This document shows, in pieces, positions 1 through 8,370 of a DNA stretch of 64,000 nt. The stretch comes from Desulfuromonas acetoxidans DSM 684. Its GTDB lineage: Bacteria; Desulfobacterota; Desulfuromonadia; Desulfuromonadales; Desulfuromonadaceae. The stretch spans positions 124,001 to 188,000 of the forward strand of contig NZ_AAEW02000007.1 of assembly GCF_000167355.1 (NCBI RefSeq). The letters are read 5' to 3'. The position numbers and the translations under genes are program-made. The notes beneath the pieces are model-generated. The model had not been told where the DNA came from, ran no database searches, and was given only the letters and a program-made list of their open reading frames with translations. Each line of letters starts with the position of its first letter. The stretch's first letter is position 1.

Positions 1-191
1 AGCATATTGATTGACGCAACCTCGCTTTCGGCCTGGATAAACTCACCGCCAATTTTCAGAAACTCGCGGGAGATATATTCGGGAATATCACTCTGCGGAG
101 TGATCGGGTAGCCAAAGTAGTAACGGCATCCCGCCTCAATGGCTCCCATAGCAACCGCTTCGTTGCCTTTTACAAACAAACGTTTTGTCAC
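1..191 (-). CDS. 2-oxoacid:ferredoxin oxidoreductase, alpha subunit (VorB/KorA-like), 5' part only
   Basis: Only the first 63 codons are in the window; the gene runs off the left edge. The start is a GTG at 191 preceded by a strong GGAGG site. The protein begins TKRLFVKGNEAVAMGAIEAG and then reads YYFGYPITPQSDIPEY, the hallmark beginning of the alpha (pyrimidine-domain) subunit of 2-ketoisovalerate/2-oxoglutarate ferredoxin oxidoreductases. Known role of the family: CoA-dependent oxidative decarboxylation of 2-oxoacids with reduction of ferredoxin, in the cytoplasm. It follows the ferredoxin-like subunit gene by 20 bp, the normal vor/kor gene order. The exact substrate cannot be told from this fragment. 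Confidence 0.85.
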   Translation of the reverse strand, partial: MTKRLFVKGNEAVAMGAIEAGCRYYFGYPITPQSDIPEYISREFLKIGGEFIQAESEVASINM

Positions 192-211
192 AAGAATCCT
201 CCATAACAGGG

Positions 212-433
212 CTAAACGCCCCGATAAACCTCTATCGCTACATCCGGACACACCTGGGCACACAGAGTACAACCGCTACAACGTTCCATGTCCTCCGCCG
301 TAATCATCGCCGGGAGAAAGCCCTGTTTATTCAGTTCAGTACTCATTTTGATCAGCCCTTGCGGGCAGGCCACGGTACACAAGGCACAACCCTTACAGCG
401 CAGCTCGTTAATTTCTATCTTATTCTTCGCCAC
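212..433 (-). CDS. 2-oxoacid:ferredoxin oxidoreductase delta subunit, 2x[4Fe-4S] ferredoxin
   Basis: A 73-residue protein with two clusters of cysteines, CKGCALCTVACP near residues 14-25 and CSGCTLCAQVCP near 52-63, each the classic CxxCxxCxxxCP pattern binding a [4Fe-4S] cluster. Its size and position directly upstream of a VorB/KorA-like gene fit the small electron-transfer subunit (VorD/KorD), which passes electrons from the TPP subunit to ferredoxin. The start is a GTG at 433 with GGATGG upstream. It is probably the first gene of the operon, since the next 280 bp upstream are non-coding. Confidence 0.85.
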   Translation of the reverse strand: MAKNKIEINELRCKGCALCTVACPQGLIKMSTELNKQGFLPAMITAEDMERCSGCTLCAQVCPDVAIEVYRGV

Positions 434-713
434 GTTTTTCCATCCTTGCTAAATGGGGAAAATTTAAGTTGTTTCAAACTGTAGACACAATTTTTTGATC
501 TTATCAAAAACCAGAAAAGCTCGTCAAACCGAAAGACCACCGTCCGCCTGATTCCTGTCCATGAATCCCGTTACCAGGTAAAAGAAAGACGTCGTTTTCG
601 ATCAAAATGTTTGACTAATTAGGATCTATGCCTAGAATTCTATTTAAAGCCGGCTAATCATTGTCGCGCTGACACCCCCGCACATTGCCCAACTCTCACA
701 AAGGAAAAAAATC

Positions 714-1148
714 ATGGTGAAAAAATCATTCGTGTTGCTTGGTTGCGCCTTCACGGCATTGCTGTTCACAGCATGCTCTTCGTCATCGGATTCGAGCAAT
801 GTGAATCTGCAGGAAGGACGTTGGCAGATCACAACGGAAGTTAAAATGGCCAATCTCCCCTTTGCCATGCCACCGACATCGTACACCACCTGCCTGACCC
901 AGGATGATCTGGTTCCTGAGCAAGGAATACAACAGGACAACAATGCTTGTGAGATTACATCACAAAACGTTAAGGGCAATACCGTCAGCTGGACGATTAC
1001 CTGTCAAAGCGACCAGGGTGCAACAGTCAGCAACGGTTCCATCACCTATGCCGGTGACACATTCAACGGTAAAATTACGACCGAAATTCCCGGTGCAGGG
1101 ACGACTGAACAAGTACTGAGCGGTAAACGTATCGGTGACTGTCCATAA
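714..1148 (+). CDS. DUF3617-type lipoprotein
   Basis: A 144-residue protein with an N-terminal signal peptide ending in a lipobox-like LLFTAC, so probably a membrane-anchored periplasmic lipoprotein. After a serine-rich linker it reads EGRWQITTEVKM and contains PTSYTTCLTQDDLVP, a layout typical of DUF3617 proteins, which have conserved cysteines in a small beta-rich domain. Their function is unknown. It is a single gene: an AGGAAA-type RBS lies before the ATG and an intrinsic terminator follows 28 bp after the stop. Confidence 0.7.
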   Translation: MVKKSFVLLGCAFTALLFTACSSSSDSSNVNLQEGRWQITTEVKMANLPFAMPPTSYTTCLTQDDLVPEQGIQQDNNACEITSQNVKGNTVSWTITCQSDQGATVSNGSITYAGDTFNGKITTEIPGAGTTEQVLSGKRIGDCP

Positions 1149-1175
1149 GGCACGCAGACCACATCTCATGATCCC

Positions 1176-1226
1176 TCCCCGGTTTGAATCTTCTCTTACG
1201 AGAGCGACAAAAGCCGGGGATTTTTT
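1176..1226 (+). terminator. intrinsic terminator after the DUF3617 gene
   Basis: Stem TCCCCGG (1176-1182) pairs with CCGGGGA (1214-1220) and is followed by six T residues. The long loop holds a small inner stem (TCT/AGA). Confidence 0.65.
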
Positions 1227-1346
1227 GACCGTCGAGGGTTCTGACGCCCTTGGTTTCACTGCAATAATCCGTGGTCGAACGGCTCTTTTCTTCGCGTAAC
1301 AATCCTGTTATGATTCAGCCAATATTACCTATGAACGGAGAAAAAC

Positions 1347-2738
1347 ATGCGTTATATGAGTACCCGTGGTCAGGTTCGCGACCTGTCCTTTAAAGATGCT
1401 GTCATGATGGGATTGGCCAATGATGGCGGTCTGTTGTTGCCCAAGCAGATTCCTGCCATCGACACAACCCAGCTTGCCGCCTACCAGACCATGTCTTACC
1501 CGCAGATCGCTTTTGACATCATCTCCCGGTTTACCGGCGATGATTTCGATCAAAACGATCTGCGTGAGCTGATAGAGCGATCCTACGCCACCTTTGACCA
1601 TCCTGATGTCACTCCGGTCACAAAACAGGATGGTGTCTATATTCTTGAATTGTTTCACGGCCCGACCCTGGCCTTTAAAGATGTCGCTCTGCAGTTCCTC
1701 GGCAACCTGTTTGAGTATCTACTCGAAGAGCGCAACGAAAAGATGAACATTCTCGGTGCCACTTCTGGAGATACCGGTAGTGCCGCCATCTACGGCGTGC
1801 GCGGCAAGGACCGCATCAATATTTTCATCATGCATCCGGACGGTAAAGTGTCACCGATCCAGAAACTGCAGATGACCACGGTGACCGACGAAAACGTATT
1901 CAACCTAGCGATTCGCGGCACATTTGATGACGGCCAACGGATCGTCAAAGAAACCTTCAACGATCTTGACTTCAAAGCCAACTACAGCCTCGGTGCGGTG
2001 AACTCCATCAACTGGGCGCGAGTGCTTGCCCAGATCGTCTATTACTTTTATGCCTACAGCCGCGTTCAGCCTGAAACGGGCTGCGAAAAAATTGATTTCT
2101 CGGTGCCAACAGGTAACTTCGGCGATATCTTTGCCGGCTATATGGCCAAGCGCATGGGCCTGCCGGTAGACAAACTGATTCTTGCCACCAATGAAAACAA
2201 CATTCTGTCGCGCTTTGTTCTCAACGGCGATTACTCCGTCGGTGACGTGGTGGAAACCCTGTCGCCGTCCATGGATATCCAGATCGCCAGCAACTTTGAG
2301 CGCTATCTCTATTACCTGCTCGGTGAAGACAGTGAATCGCTGTGCGGCCTGATGGAAAGCTTTGCTACCAGTAAGAGTTTGCAATTTGATGGCCAACTAC
2401 AAGCCAAGGTTCGTGAGGACTTCGATTCCCTGACCGTGGATAAAGCCGCCACTGTCGACCAGATTCGTGATTTTCATCAACGTACCGGCTATGTGCTTGA
2501 CCCGCACACCGCTGTAGGCGTACGTGCCGGTGAGCGGCTCAGCGACCCGGATGTTCCGGTGGTGTGTCTGGCCACAGCCCATCCGGCCAAGTTCGGTGAT
2601 GCTGTGCAGCAGGCGATCGGTCAGGATCCCGAGCGTCCAGCATCTCTTGATGGGATTGAGCAACGTGATTCTCGTTGTGAGCTGATTGATGCTGAAACGG
2701 AGAAGGTTAAAGCCTATCTGGCACAACGGGCGCGTTAA
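1347..2738 (+). CDS. thrC: threonine synthase
   Basis: A 463-residue PLP enzyme converting O-phosphohomoserine to threonine, the last step of threonine synthesis. It opens MRYMSTRG and carries GPTLAFKD at 106-112, where K111 is the expected PLP lysine, followed by GATSGDTGSAA, the phosphate-binding loop of the long (type 2, about 460 aa) threonine synthases. The ATG at 1347 has GGAG 9 bp upstream. It is monocistronic, with a perfect intrinsic terminator 23 bp after the stop. No leader peptide or threonine attenuator was seen upstream. Confidence 0.95.
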   Translation: MRYMSTRGQVRDLSFKDAVMMGLANDGGLLLPKQIPAIDTTQLAAYQTMSYPQIAFDIISRFTGDDFDQNDLRELIERSYATFDHPDVTPVTKQDGVYILELFHGPTLAFKDVALQFLGNLFEYLLEERNEKMNILGATSGDTGSAAIYGVRGKDRINIFIMHPDGKVSPIQKLQMTTVTDENVFNLAIRGTFDDGQRIVKETFNDLDFKANYSLGAVNSINWARVLAQIVYYFYAYSRVQPETGCEKIDFSVPTGNFGDIFAGYMAKRMGLPVDKLILATNENNILSRFVLNGDYSVGDVVETLSPSMDIQIASNFERYLYYLLGEDSESLCGLMESFATSKSLQFDGQLQAKVREDFDSLTVDKAATVDQIRDFHQRTGYVLDPHTAVGVRAGERLSDPDVPVVCLATAHPAKFGDAVQQAIGQDPERPASLDGIEQRDSRCELIDAETEKVKAYLAQRAR

Positions 2739-2760
2739 TTCTTATGCGCCAAGTAAATGT

Positions 2761-2792
2761 AAAAAGGCTCCCCAATTCAGGGAGCCTTTTTT
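2761..2792 (+). terminator. intrinsic terminator of thrC
   Basis: GGCTCCC (2766-2772) pairs with GGGAGCC (2780-2786), extended by an A-run and a T-run. This symmetry could make it work in both directions. Confidence 0.9.
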
Positions 2793-2811
2793 ATTGCTCA
2801 CAGCTATGGGG

Positions 2812-3052
2812 TAAGATCAAGACTGCCGGGTTCCGCTCCGGCAGCCGACATACTTTTGACTGATCGCTCAAAAGTATGCAAAAACCAGCTGACACCTCCT
2901 GAAACGGAATCACCCGGCAATGGGTCTGCTTCCGTGGCACCGATTAAACAGGTGAGCATTGCCCACCTTGCCTGAGTTCATTCTTTAGCAGCCAAGCCCT
3001 CCCGTTCAGCAACACTGAACGCAATGAACGTCAGCGCGATGTAAGAGAATGG
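2812..3052 (-). repeat. truncated copy of the long dispersed repeat (family L)
   Basis: Read on the minus strand, this stretch matches the repeats at 56.04-57.6 kb almost word for word: GCTGAACGGGAGGGCTTGGC, the GCCACGGAAGCAGAC step, CAGCTGGTTTTTGCATACTT and GCTGCCGG..CCGGCAG. It contains two hairpins: CTGCCGG/CCGGCAG at 2823-2844, and an 11-bp perfect stem CATACTTTTGA/TCAAAAGTATG at 2849-2878. It holds no gene. Its 3052 end coincides with the broken end of the tetR relic. Confidence 0.75.
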
Positions 3053-3182
3053 TAGAAACTGCCTTTCTTCACTCCGGCGCGCTCACACATGGCATCAACG
3101 CCGACCGAACAATAGCTGTTTGCCAGATCAGTTCAATGGCAGCATTCAACAGCCATTCTTTTGCATTACTTGTGCGTCCCAT
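3048..3182 (-). pseudogene. TetR-family regulator, N-terminal relic
   Basis: From an ATG at 3182 the minus strand reads MGRTSNAKEWLLNAAIELIWQ. After a one-base deletion (CAAACAGC where CAAAACAGC would keep frame) it continues NSYCSVGVDAMCERAGVKKG and SFYH, a textbook TetR DNA-binding helix-turn-helix. Coding then stops because family L repeat sequence begins. Only about 45 of the usual 190 residues remain, so it is dead. The target of the original regulator is unknown; the palindrome just upstream is its likely operator. Confidence 0.75.
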
Positions 3183-3195
3183 GACCACAAAATAG

Positions 3196-3211
3196 TTGAC
3201 CGATCAGTCAA
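3196..3211. promoter_or_regulatory. putative orphan TetR operator
   Basis: TTGACCGATCAGTCAA is a 16-bp palindrome with one mismatched pair, 13 bp upstream of the tetR relic start, the usual place for a TetR autoregulatory site. With the regulator broken it may have no function now. Confidence 0.55.
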
Positions 3212-3236
3212 GTTTAAGTGAATTTTTGACGACATA

Positions 3237-3698
3237 TCAGCAAGACGACTGTTTTGTCAAACGGTGCCAGACCCGCCAAGTCCCAACGCCGTAGAGCAAA
3301 CCAACCACCAGACTGACCAGAGATGAGATCAGCATAAACTGCATGCTTGCTTGCAGTTCATTCAAATAGGCATGGTCGATAAGCAGCACCAGGGGGATGC
3401 CTGCCAAACCTCGCAGCAAATAGACCGTGCAAATCAGGATCAGAACAACTCTGCAGAATGGTAAGCGACGGATCATTTCAGCAGCGCAAAATGCGTAAGC
3501 TGAGCAAACAGCAAAAACCGTGGCCACACCTGCCGTAAGGAGCACCGGATAGATTGAGCCGTTCTCAGCCATGGTCGCCAGTTCTTCACCGGCACCGAAA
3601 AAACGATACCAATCAGCACCGGCAAAGATTATCGCGACATGAAGCACCGCTATGATCAGACTGCAGCTCCCGGCAATCACCAGAGTTTGATTTTTCAC
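3237..3698 (-). CDS. four-helix membrane protein, hypothetical
   Basis: A 153-residue protein not recognised from a named family. It shows about four hydrophobic segments (residues 5-25, 48-72, 80-105, 120-142) with short charged loops, so it is a small inner-membrane protein. The aromatic-rich loop ADWYRFFGAGEELATMAENG after helix 1 resembles small DoxX/DUF-type integral membrane proteins, but no catalytic motif is visible. It sits upstream of the tetR relic on the same strand and may once have been part of its operon or target set. Confidence 0.55.
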   Translation of the reverse strand: MKNQTLVIAGSCSLIIAVLHVAIIFAGADWYRFFGAGEELATMAENGSIYPVLLTAGVATVFAVCSAYAFCAAEMIRRLPFCRVVLILICTVYLLRGLAGIPLVLLIDHAYLNELQASMQFMLISSLVSLVVGLLYGVGTWRVWHRLTKQSSC

Positions 3699-3886
3699 GA
3701 CACCTCTCTATTTGTTAAGGATACTGAAGGGTTACATTCTGAAATCGAGGCAGGCACTATAGGAGTTTTTCAAATTTCTGTTACAATAAACGCCATGCGG
3801 GATGATGAATTTCATCGTTCACCTCGTCTGTCATAGCAGGATAAAAAACATTTACAATAGACACATCATCCCGGAAAGAGTTCACA

Positions 3887-5122
3887 ATGCTTGATGCTGC
3901 CCCGTTTTACCGCTGTATGTTTCGACTGGCCTTTATCCTGTTTTTGCCCATGCTCTTGGCTTTAAGTGGCTGTCAGTATTTTACAGCGGGCTTGCCAAAG
4001 TCAACGGAAACGCCGCTTGAAGAAAAAATCGGCCAGCTATTGCTGGTGGGATTTCGCGGCCAGACCCTGGAACAGGCCCCCACCCTGGTCAACGATATTC
4101 AAAAACGCCACCTCGGTGGTGTGATTCTGTTTGATTACGATGTTCAACTTCGCCAGTCAGGACGGAACATCGCCTCGCCCTCTCAACTCAAACAACTGAC
4201 ATCCGACCTTCAGGCATTATCCAATCTCCCGTTACTGATTGCCATTGATCAGGAAGGGGGACGCATTGCTCGTCTCAAACCGGCGCAAGGCTTTCCCGTC
4301 ACCTTGTCTCACCGAGAACTCGCCGAACAAGCGGATGTCCGGCTGACCTTTGAACACGGTAAAAAGCTGGCAACCACCCTAGCAACGTTTGGCATCAATC
4401 TCAATCTGGCGCCGGTGGTCGATTTGTGCAGCAATCCCGACAATCCGGTCATTGCCCGTCTGGATCGCTGTTTTTCAGCGACTCCTGATCAGGTCACTGA
4501 TCAGGCCGGGGCCTATATTGCCGGGCATCACCAGACAGCCGTTCTGACCTGCCTCAAACACTTTCCAGGCCATGGCAGTTCCACGACAGATTCACATCAG
4601 GGATTTACCGATATCACCCAGACCTGGAATGAAGAAGAACTGGTTCCCTACCGTGAGCTGATTCAACACGGCCGTGTCGATACCATCATGACGGCACATG
4701 TCTTCAATAGCCATCTGGATGCCAATGATCCAGCGACATTATCCCGACCAATCATTACCGGGTTATTGCGTGGGGTTTTGGGATATGAAGGGGTGGTAAT
4801 TTCCGACGATCTGCAGATGAAGGCGATCAGCGCTCATTACGGCCTGGAAACAGCCATCGAAAAAGCACTCAACGCCGGGGTGGATATGCTGGTGTTCGGC
4901 AACAACCTCAGCTACAACGAACACAGTGTCGAACAGGCCGTTACCATCATTCAACGCCTGATCAAACAAGGCAAGGTCAGCGAAGCCAGAATTGATGAAT
5001 CCTGGCGGCGCATCACTATGTTAAAGAGGCGCCTGACCGTTAAAGAACAGCGAAAACACTCAGACGATTTGCGCACCGTTGACGCTCACCTGCAAGGAAC
5101 CGTCAGCACTGAATCCGAGTGA
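3887..5122 (+). CDS. beta-N-acetylhexosaminidase, GH3 family lipoprotein (NagZ-like)
   Basis: A 411-residue glycoside hydrolase family 3 protein. Hallmarks are IAIDQEGGRIARL (119-130), KHFPGHG (224-230), the D-x-H element of NagZ-type enzymes (DSH at 235-237), and SDDLQMKAI at 306, the nucleophile region. The known NagZ reaction removes N-acetylglucosamine from muropeptides in cell-wall recycling. Here a signal peptide with lipobox LALSGC (Cys29) indicates a lipid-anchored periplasmic form, unlike the cytoplasmic NagZ of enterics. An internal Met at residue 11 (3917) is a possible alternative start. The 3' end overlaps the convergent next gene by 63 bp. Confidence 0.85.
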   Translation: MLDAAPFYRCMFRLAFILFLPMLLALSGCQYFTAGLPKSTETPLEEKIGQLLLVGFRGQTLEQAPTLVNDIQKRHLGGVILFDYDVQLRQSGRNIASPSQLKQLTSDLQALSNLPLLIAIDQEGGRIARLKPAQGFPVTLSHRELAEQADVRLTFEHGKKLATTLATFGINLNLAPVVDLCSNPDNPVIARLDRCFSATPDQVTDQAGAYIAGHHQTAVLTCLKHFPGHGSSTTDSHQGFTDITQTWNEEELVPYRELIQHGRVDTIMTAHVFNSHLDANDPATLSRPIITGLLRGVLGYEGVVISDDLQMKAISAHYGLETAIEKALNAGVDMLVFGNNLSYNEHSVEQAVTIIQRLIKQGKVSEARIDESWRRITMLKRRLTVKEQRKHSDDLRTVDAHLQGTVSTESE

Positions 5123-5785
5123 AAAGTCCCCGGCTGAGTGCTGACCGTCAAACAGGTCGCTATATTGATTCATCAGTGCCGCGATTTCACTATCCGACAT
5201 GCCCTCACTTGCCTCCTGAAATTCTGCAGCGCGCTGCATCCCGGCCAAGTGCGAAGACAGGGCATTTACCGTGCTCATTTCACGAGCAAATGACGGGTTT
5301 TCGTCAAGCATCTGGGTAAATTCTTCTGCATAGGGATAGTCGTTTGGTAACACAAGCTGGCCCTTTGTATCGTATTGGATTGTCTCCGGCGCAACGGGAA
5401 TGCCATAATCGCTCATCAATCCCGGCATGGTGCTGGAGATATGCTTGGCCAAGGCGTTAATATTGTTCTCGGTGGGAAACAGAAATGGCGGCAGCGAGTC
5501 AATGCCCCCGGAAAATGAGTTCTGCTTGGGAGAAAAATACGCCTCAATATCCATCTCGACATCGCCTTTGTTGGTATTAAACGTTGCGGTAGCAGCCGTC
5601 TTTACCTGCGACGTAGCCTGACTTGCCGCCAGCTCACGAGCCTGGGGAGAAAGTGTGACACTATCCTGAACCGTTGAGCTACCAGCCGAGGAGGCTTGGC
5701 TTTGATCTGTGACGGATGACAGTTGTGACACCGAGCGGTTCGTCATTCCATAAACATCATAGCCCTTGGCGGATAACACCTGCAT
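5060..5785 (-). CDS. hypothetical protein with DSVTLSPQAREL motif
   Basis: A 241-residue protein of unknown function with no signal peptide or membrane helix. The N-terminal 60 residues are Ser/Gln/Ala-rich and include DSVTLSPQARELAA, a motif also seen in FlgM-like and other small flagellar or secreted proteins, and in the unrelated protein at 49699-50376 (DTVQISAEARSLSA). The C-terminal half looks folded: helical ALSSHLAGMQRAAEF and GMSDSEIAALMNQY, then a beta end SADGSLQVSVNG. It is a single gene on the minus strand, convergent with the nagZ-like gene and overlapping its end. Confidence 0.6.
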   Translation of the reverse strand: MQVLSAKGYDVYGMTNRSVSQLSSVTDQSQASSAGSSTVQDSVTLSPQARELAASQATSQVKTAATATFNTNKGDVEMDIEAYFSPKQNSFSGGIDSLPPFLFPTENNINALAKHISSTMPGLMSDYGIPVAPETIQYDTKGQLVLPNDYPYAEEFTQMLDENPSFAREMSTVNALSSHLAGMQRAAEFQEASEGMSDSEIAALMNQYSDLFDGQHSAGDFSLGFSADGSLQVSVNGAQIV

Positions 5786-5960
5786 AGCATCTCCCTTTCC
5801 GAATAAAGTGGATCAAAAAAACACAATCAAATGATGAAATCTTTCTACTTATCGGATCTTTTAGACAAAAATTAAGTTATTTTTCATCGTGTTTTTGTAA
5901 AAATCCATCCGTGGTTTTTTACAAATTGAATCCCTTTTGTTGAGACGCTATGATCAGCAC

Positions 5961-6983
5961 ATGACTGTCTATTCACCACCGTTTTACCTGCGTAACGGCC
6001 ACCTGCAGACCATCTACCCGACGCTGTTTCGTAAACTCGGCATGCCCGCCTATCAGCGCGAACGGATCACCACTGCTGACGATGACTTTCTCGATCTCGA
6101 CTGGGCTTGTGTCGGCGGTAAAACGCTGGTCATTCTCTGTCATGGTCTGGAAGGTAATTCAACCCGGGACTACATCAAAGGGATGGTCAAAGCGGTCAAT
6201 GACCAGGGGTTGGATGCCCTGGCGTGGAACTATCGTGGCTGTAGCGCAGAACCCAACCGCCAGAAGATCATGTACCATAACGGTGCCACTTACGACCTCA
6301 ACACCGTCATTCAACACGCGGCAGGCACACAACACTATGCCCATATCTTTGTCATCGGTTTTTCCATGGGCGGCAATCTGGCTCTGCTTTATGCCGGGCA
6401 GCAGGCCGAAAACATCCATCACCTGATCCGCGGCATCATAGGCTTTTCCGTGCCCTGCGAACTGAGTCACAGCAGTCGCGCACTCGAGCATCCGGCCTGC
6501 ACCATCTACATGAAACGCTTCCTGATCAAGCTGCATAAAAAACTTCAGTCAAAAAGCAGTCAGTTCCCGAATGACATCATCATCGACAATTACCATCAGA
6601 TCAAAACCTTCAAGCAGTTTGATGATCGTTACACCGCTCCACTTCACGGCTTCACCGATGCTGAAGACTACTGGCACCGCTGTAGTTGCAACCGCCATCT
6701 AACTCACATCAGGGTACCGACTCTGATCGTCAACGCCTTAGACGACCCGTTCCTGCTCGACGATTGCTATCCCCATGCACTGGTTTCGGCCAACCATCAC
6801 CTGACGCTGGAAACCCCGAGCCACGGCGGTCATGTCGGTTTCATACTGCCGGGAACAACCTACTGGTCGGAACAACGCGCCCTGTCCTTCATTGAACAAC
6901 AGCTTCGTTCTCTCTCCACCTGTCTTACGACACCTCAAAACTCAGCAATCTCGCGGACATTGTCCGACTGTTGCGACGATTGA
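5961..6983 (+). CDS. alpha/beta hydrolase, YheT family
   Basis: A 340-residue protein starting MTVYSPPFYLRNGHLQTIYP. The 'NGHLQT' opening and the order CHGLEGNS (oxyanion region), NYRGCS, GFSMGGN (nucleophile elbow Ser), a DDP acid and SHGGHVGF (catalytic His) identify the YheT/COG0429 hydrolases, whose substrates are probably lipid-like esters but are unproven. The ATG at 5961 is preferred over an in-frame TTG at 5937 because homology starts there. The last 25 residues beyond the helix SFIEQQL look unconserved. Downstream DNA is a decayed region. Confidence 0.85.
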   Translation: MTVYSPPFYLRNGHLQTIYPTLFRKLGMPAYQRERITTADDDFLDLDWACVGGKTLVILCHGLEGNSTRDYIKGMVKAVNDQGLDALAWNYRGCSAEPNRQKIMYHNGATYDLNTVIQHAAGTQHYAHIFVIGFSMGGNLALLYAGQQAENIHHLIRGIIGFSVPCELSHSSRALEHPACTIYMKRFLIKLHKKLQSKSSQFPNDIIIDNYHQIKTFKQFDDRYTAPLHGFTDAEDYWHRCSCNRHLTHIRVPTLIVNALDDPFLLDDCYPHALVSANHHLTLETPSHGGHVGFILPGTTYWSEQRALSFIEQQLRSLSTCLTTPQNSAISRTLSDCCDD

Positions 6984-7032
6984 GCAAAAACATGGCGGTC
7001 ATAACTGGTGCGATCTTCTCACCGTCAACCTC

Positions 7033-7425
7033 TGCCAGCATCTGCGCCTGTTGATCAAGAGCTGGAATGACTGTACGTCTCTCCATAAAGCCATCAGCGG
7101 CAACGAACAACAGATGCGTTTCAAGTGGCAACATTCAGCACGGTTACCCGACCGTACCCACCACCAGCACCGTGATTACGGGACGGCCTGTCTATCGGCG
7201 GCCACCGTGGTGATTTCAACCAGCGTGGCAGGACGGTGCAGTAATCGCCATGTTGGCGGCGATCTTCTGCTGCCTGTTTGTCACCTTGAACGACCCAGTG
7301 CTCTTCATCAGAAAATTCGCTCTATTCACAGCAATTTCCATTATGATTGCCACGTGTTATCGGGTGGCAATCTTCCCGAGAGTGGACAGGCTTACCCCCC
7401 TGAGTGCGATCTGGAAAATCTGGTA
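7033..7425 (+). pseudogene. FUSC-family (aromatic acid efflux, AaeB-like) transporter relic
   Basis: Two reading frames carry consecutive pieces of a FUSC inner-membrane transporter. One reads LRLLIKSWNDCTSLHKAI and later HHQHRDYGTACLSAATVV; from 7226 another frame reads WQDGAVIAMLAAIFCCLFVT, then NDPVLFIRKFALFTAISIMI. The family has exactly this order (cytoplasmic LRxLIxxWxDC, then the second membrane block xxAAxxCCLFATLDDP). Stops and frameshifts separate the pieces and the N-terminal membrane block is missing, so it cannot make a pump. The open frame that continues to 7581 is not clearly related. Confidence 0.6.
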
Positions 7426-7652
7426 ACCACCAGACAACGGGAACTGATGCGACTGTTTTCACAGCGCCAGATGGATCGCCGGGCAGTACTTCCGCCCGAT
7501 TTATCACTGGCAGCCAGCGATTTTTTGCGCACGTTGCCGATCATCAGAGCAAACGCCGCAACAGCCATGCGCTCTGCGTAGAGGAAAGACACGTGGTTCA
7601 ACTTCGGGATCAAGCCTTGCCTCAATCCATCAAAACCTAATCAACACGTTCC

Positions 7653-7985
7653 CGTGTTGTTCAGGCTCTGATCAATACCGATTCGTTCTATGTGGCGGGT
7701 TATTTTGAGGAGATCAAGTTGGAGCGGATCCACATCGGCGATTCAGCCGTCATCTCACCGATGGGTAGTTCTTTCTCCGACGACCATGTCGAAAGCATTA
7801 CCTACGGCATCAATGATCGGGAACGTCGCCAGAACAGCTTACTGGTGGATATCAACCCGACCTTCTCCTAGGTATGGTTGGCGCAACGCATTCCGGTTCT
7901 CATTCATCTCAGCAGTGTTCCCCAAGCGGTCAAACTGGTTGCCGGGAGAACCGTCAGTGTCGCAATTATTGAAGGCAGTGGTTCC
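7653..7985 (+). pseudogene. membrane fusion protein (AaeA/EmrA-like) C-terminal relic
   Basis: One frame reads RVVQALINTDSFYVAGYFEE, IKLERIHIGDSAVI, DDHVESITYGINDRERR and NPTFS, the conserved C-terminal beta domain of HlyD/AaeA-type adaptors. A TAG at 7869-7871 replaces the tryptophan expected in the family's NPTFSWVxLAQRIPV, and the frame then continues VWLAQRIPVLIHL. The N-terminal anchor and coiled coil are absent. With the FUSC relic upstream this was an aromatic-acid or drug efflux operon. The point nonsense mutation suggests part of the decay is recent. Confidence 0.7.
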
Positions 7986-8024
7986 TGAAGAGACAACATC
8001 GCGGGGCAGTGACATTAAAAACCA

Positions 8025-8348
8025 TCACGCCGTATCGCGAAAAAAAACCGCCAGCCAGACAGTTAGCTGATCCGGGTCCGTGCGGGTGACTTTATGCCTC
8101 ACATGGGCAGGAATATGGATATAGTCTCCCCGGTGCAACACCACTTCACGACCATCTTCAAACAGCAGCGTCCCACATCCTTCGAGAACCATCACCCATT
8201 CATGGTCTTCCTGGTCATACCAGCCCTGTTGCGGCGAGCTGTGGCCTTTGGAAACAATGCGCTCAATACGAACACTGTCGGTTTTGAGCATGTCGCTGAA
8301 ATGTTCCTCGACAACAGCTTTCGGTAATTGATCAAAAAAATTCGGCAT
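8025..8348 (-). CDS. small cupin-domain protein
   Basis: A 107-residue single cupin. The start MPNFFDQLPKAVVEEHFSD at 8348 is chosen over longer frames because the family begins with this segment. Cupin motif 1 is HSSPQQGWYDQEDHEWVMVL and motif 2 HRGDYIHIPAHVRHKV; the histidines and glutamate (H..H/E..H) could bind a metal. The pattern is that of the YP_ small cupins annotated as 'cupin domain-containing', often involved in nucleotide-sugar or phosphomannose-type chemistry or in sensing; the true role is unknown. It lies 22 bp after the lipoprotein gene on the same strand, probably in one operon. Confidence 0.75.
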   Translation of the reverse strand: MPNFFDQLPKAVVEEHFSDMLKTDSVRIERIVSKGHSSPQQGWYDQEDHEWVMVLEGCGTLLFEDGREVVLHRGDYIHIPAHVRHKVTRTDPDQLTVWLAVFFRDTA

Positions 8349-8370
8349 GTCTGCTTTACTTCTCCAGAGA

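Noticed and set aside
6832-7581. A 249-codon plus-strand frame after the YheT-like gene
   Set aside because: It overlaps the end of that gene out of frame and only part of it resembles a FUSC protein; treated as pseudogene debris.
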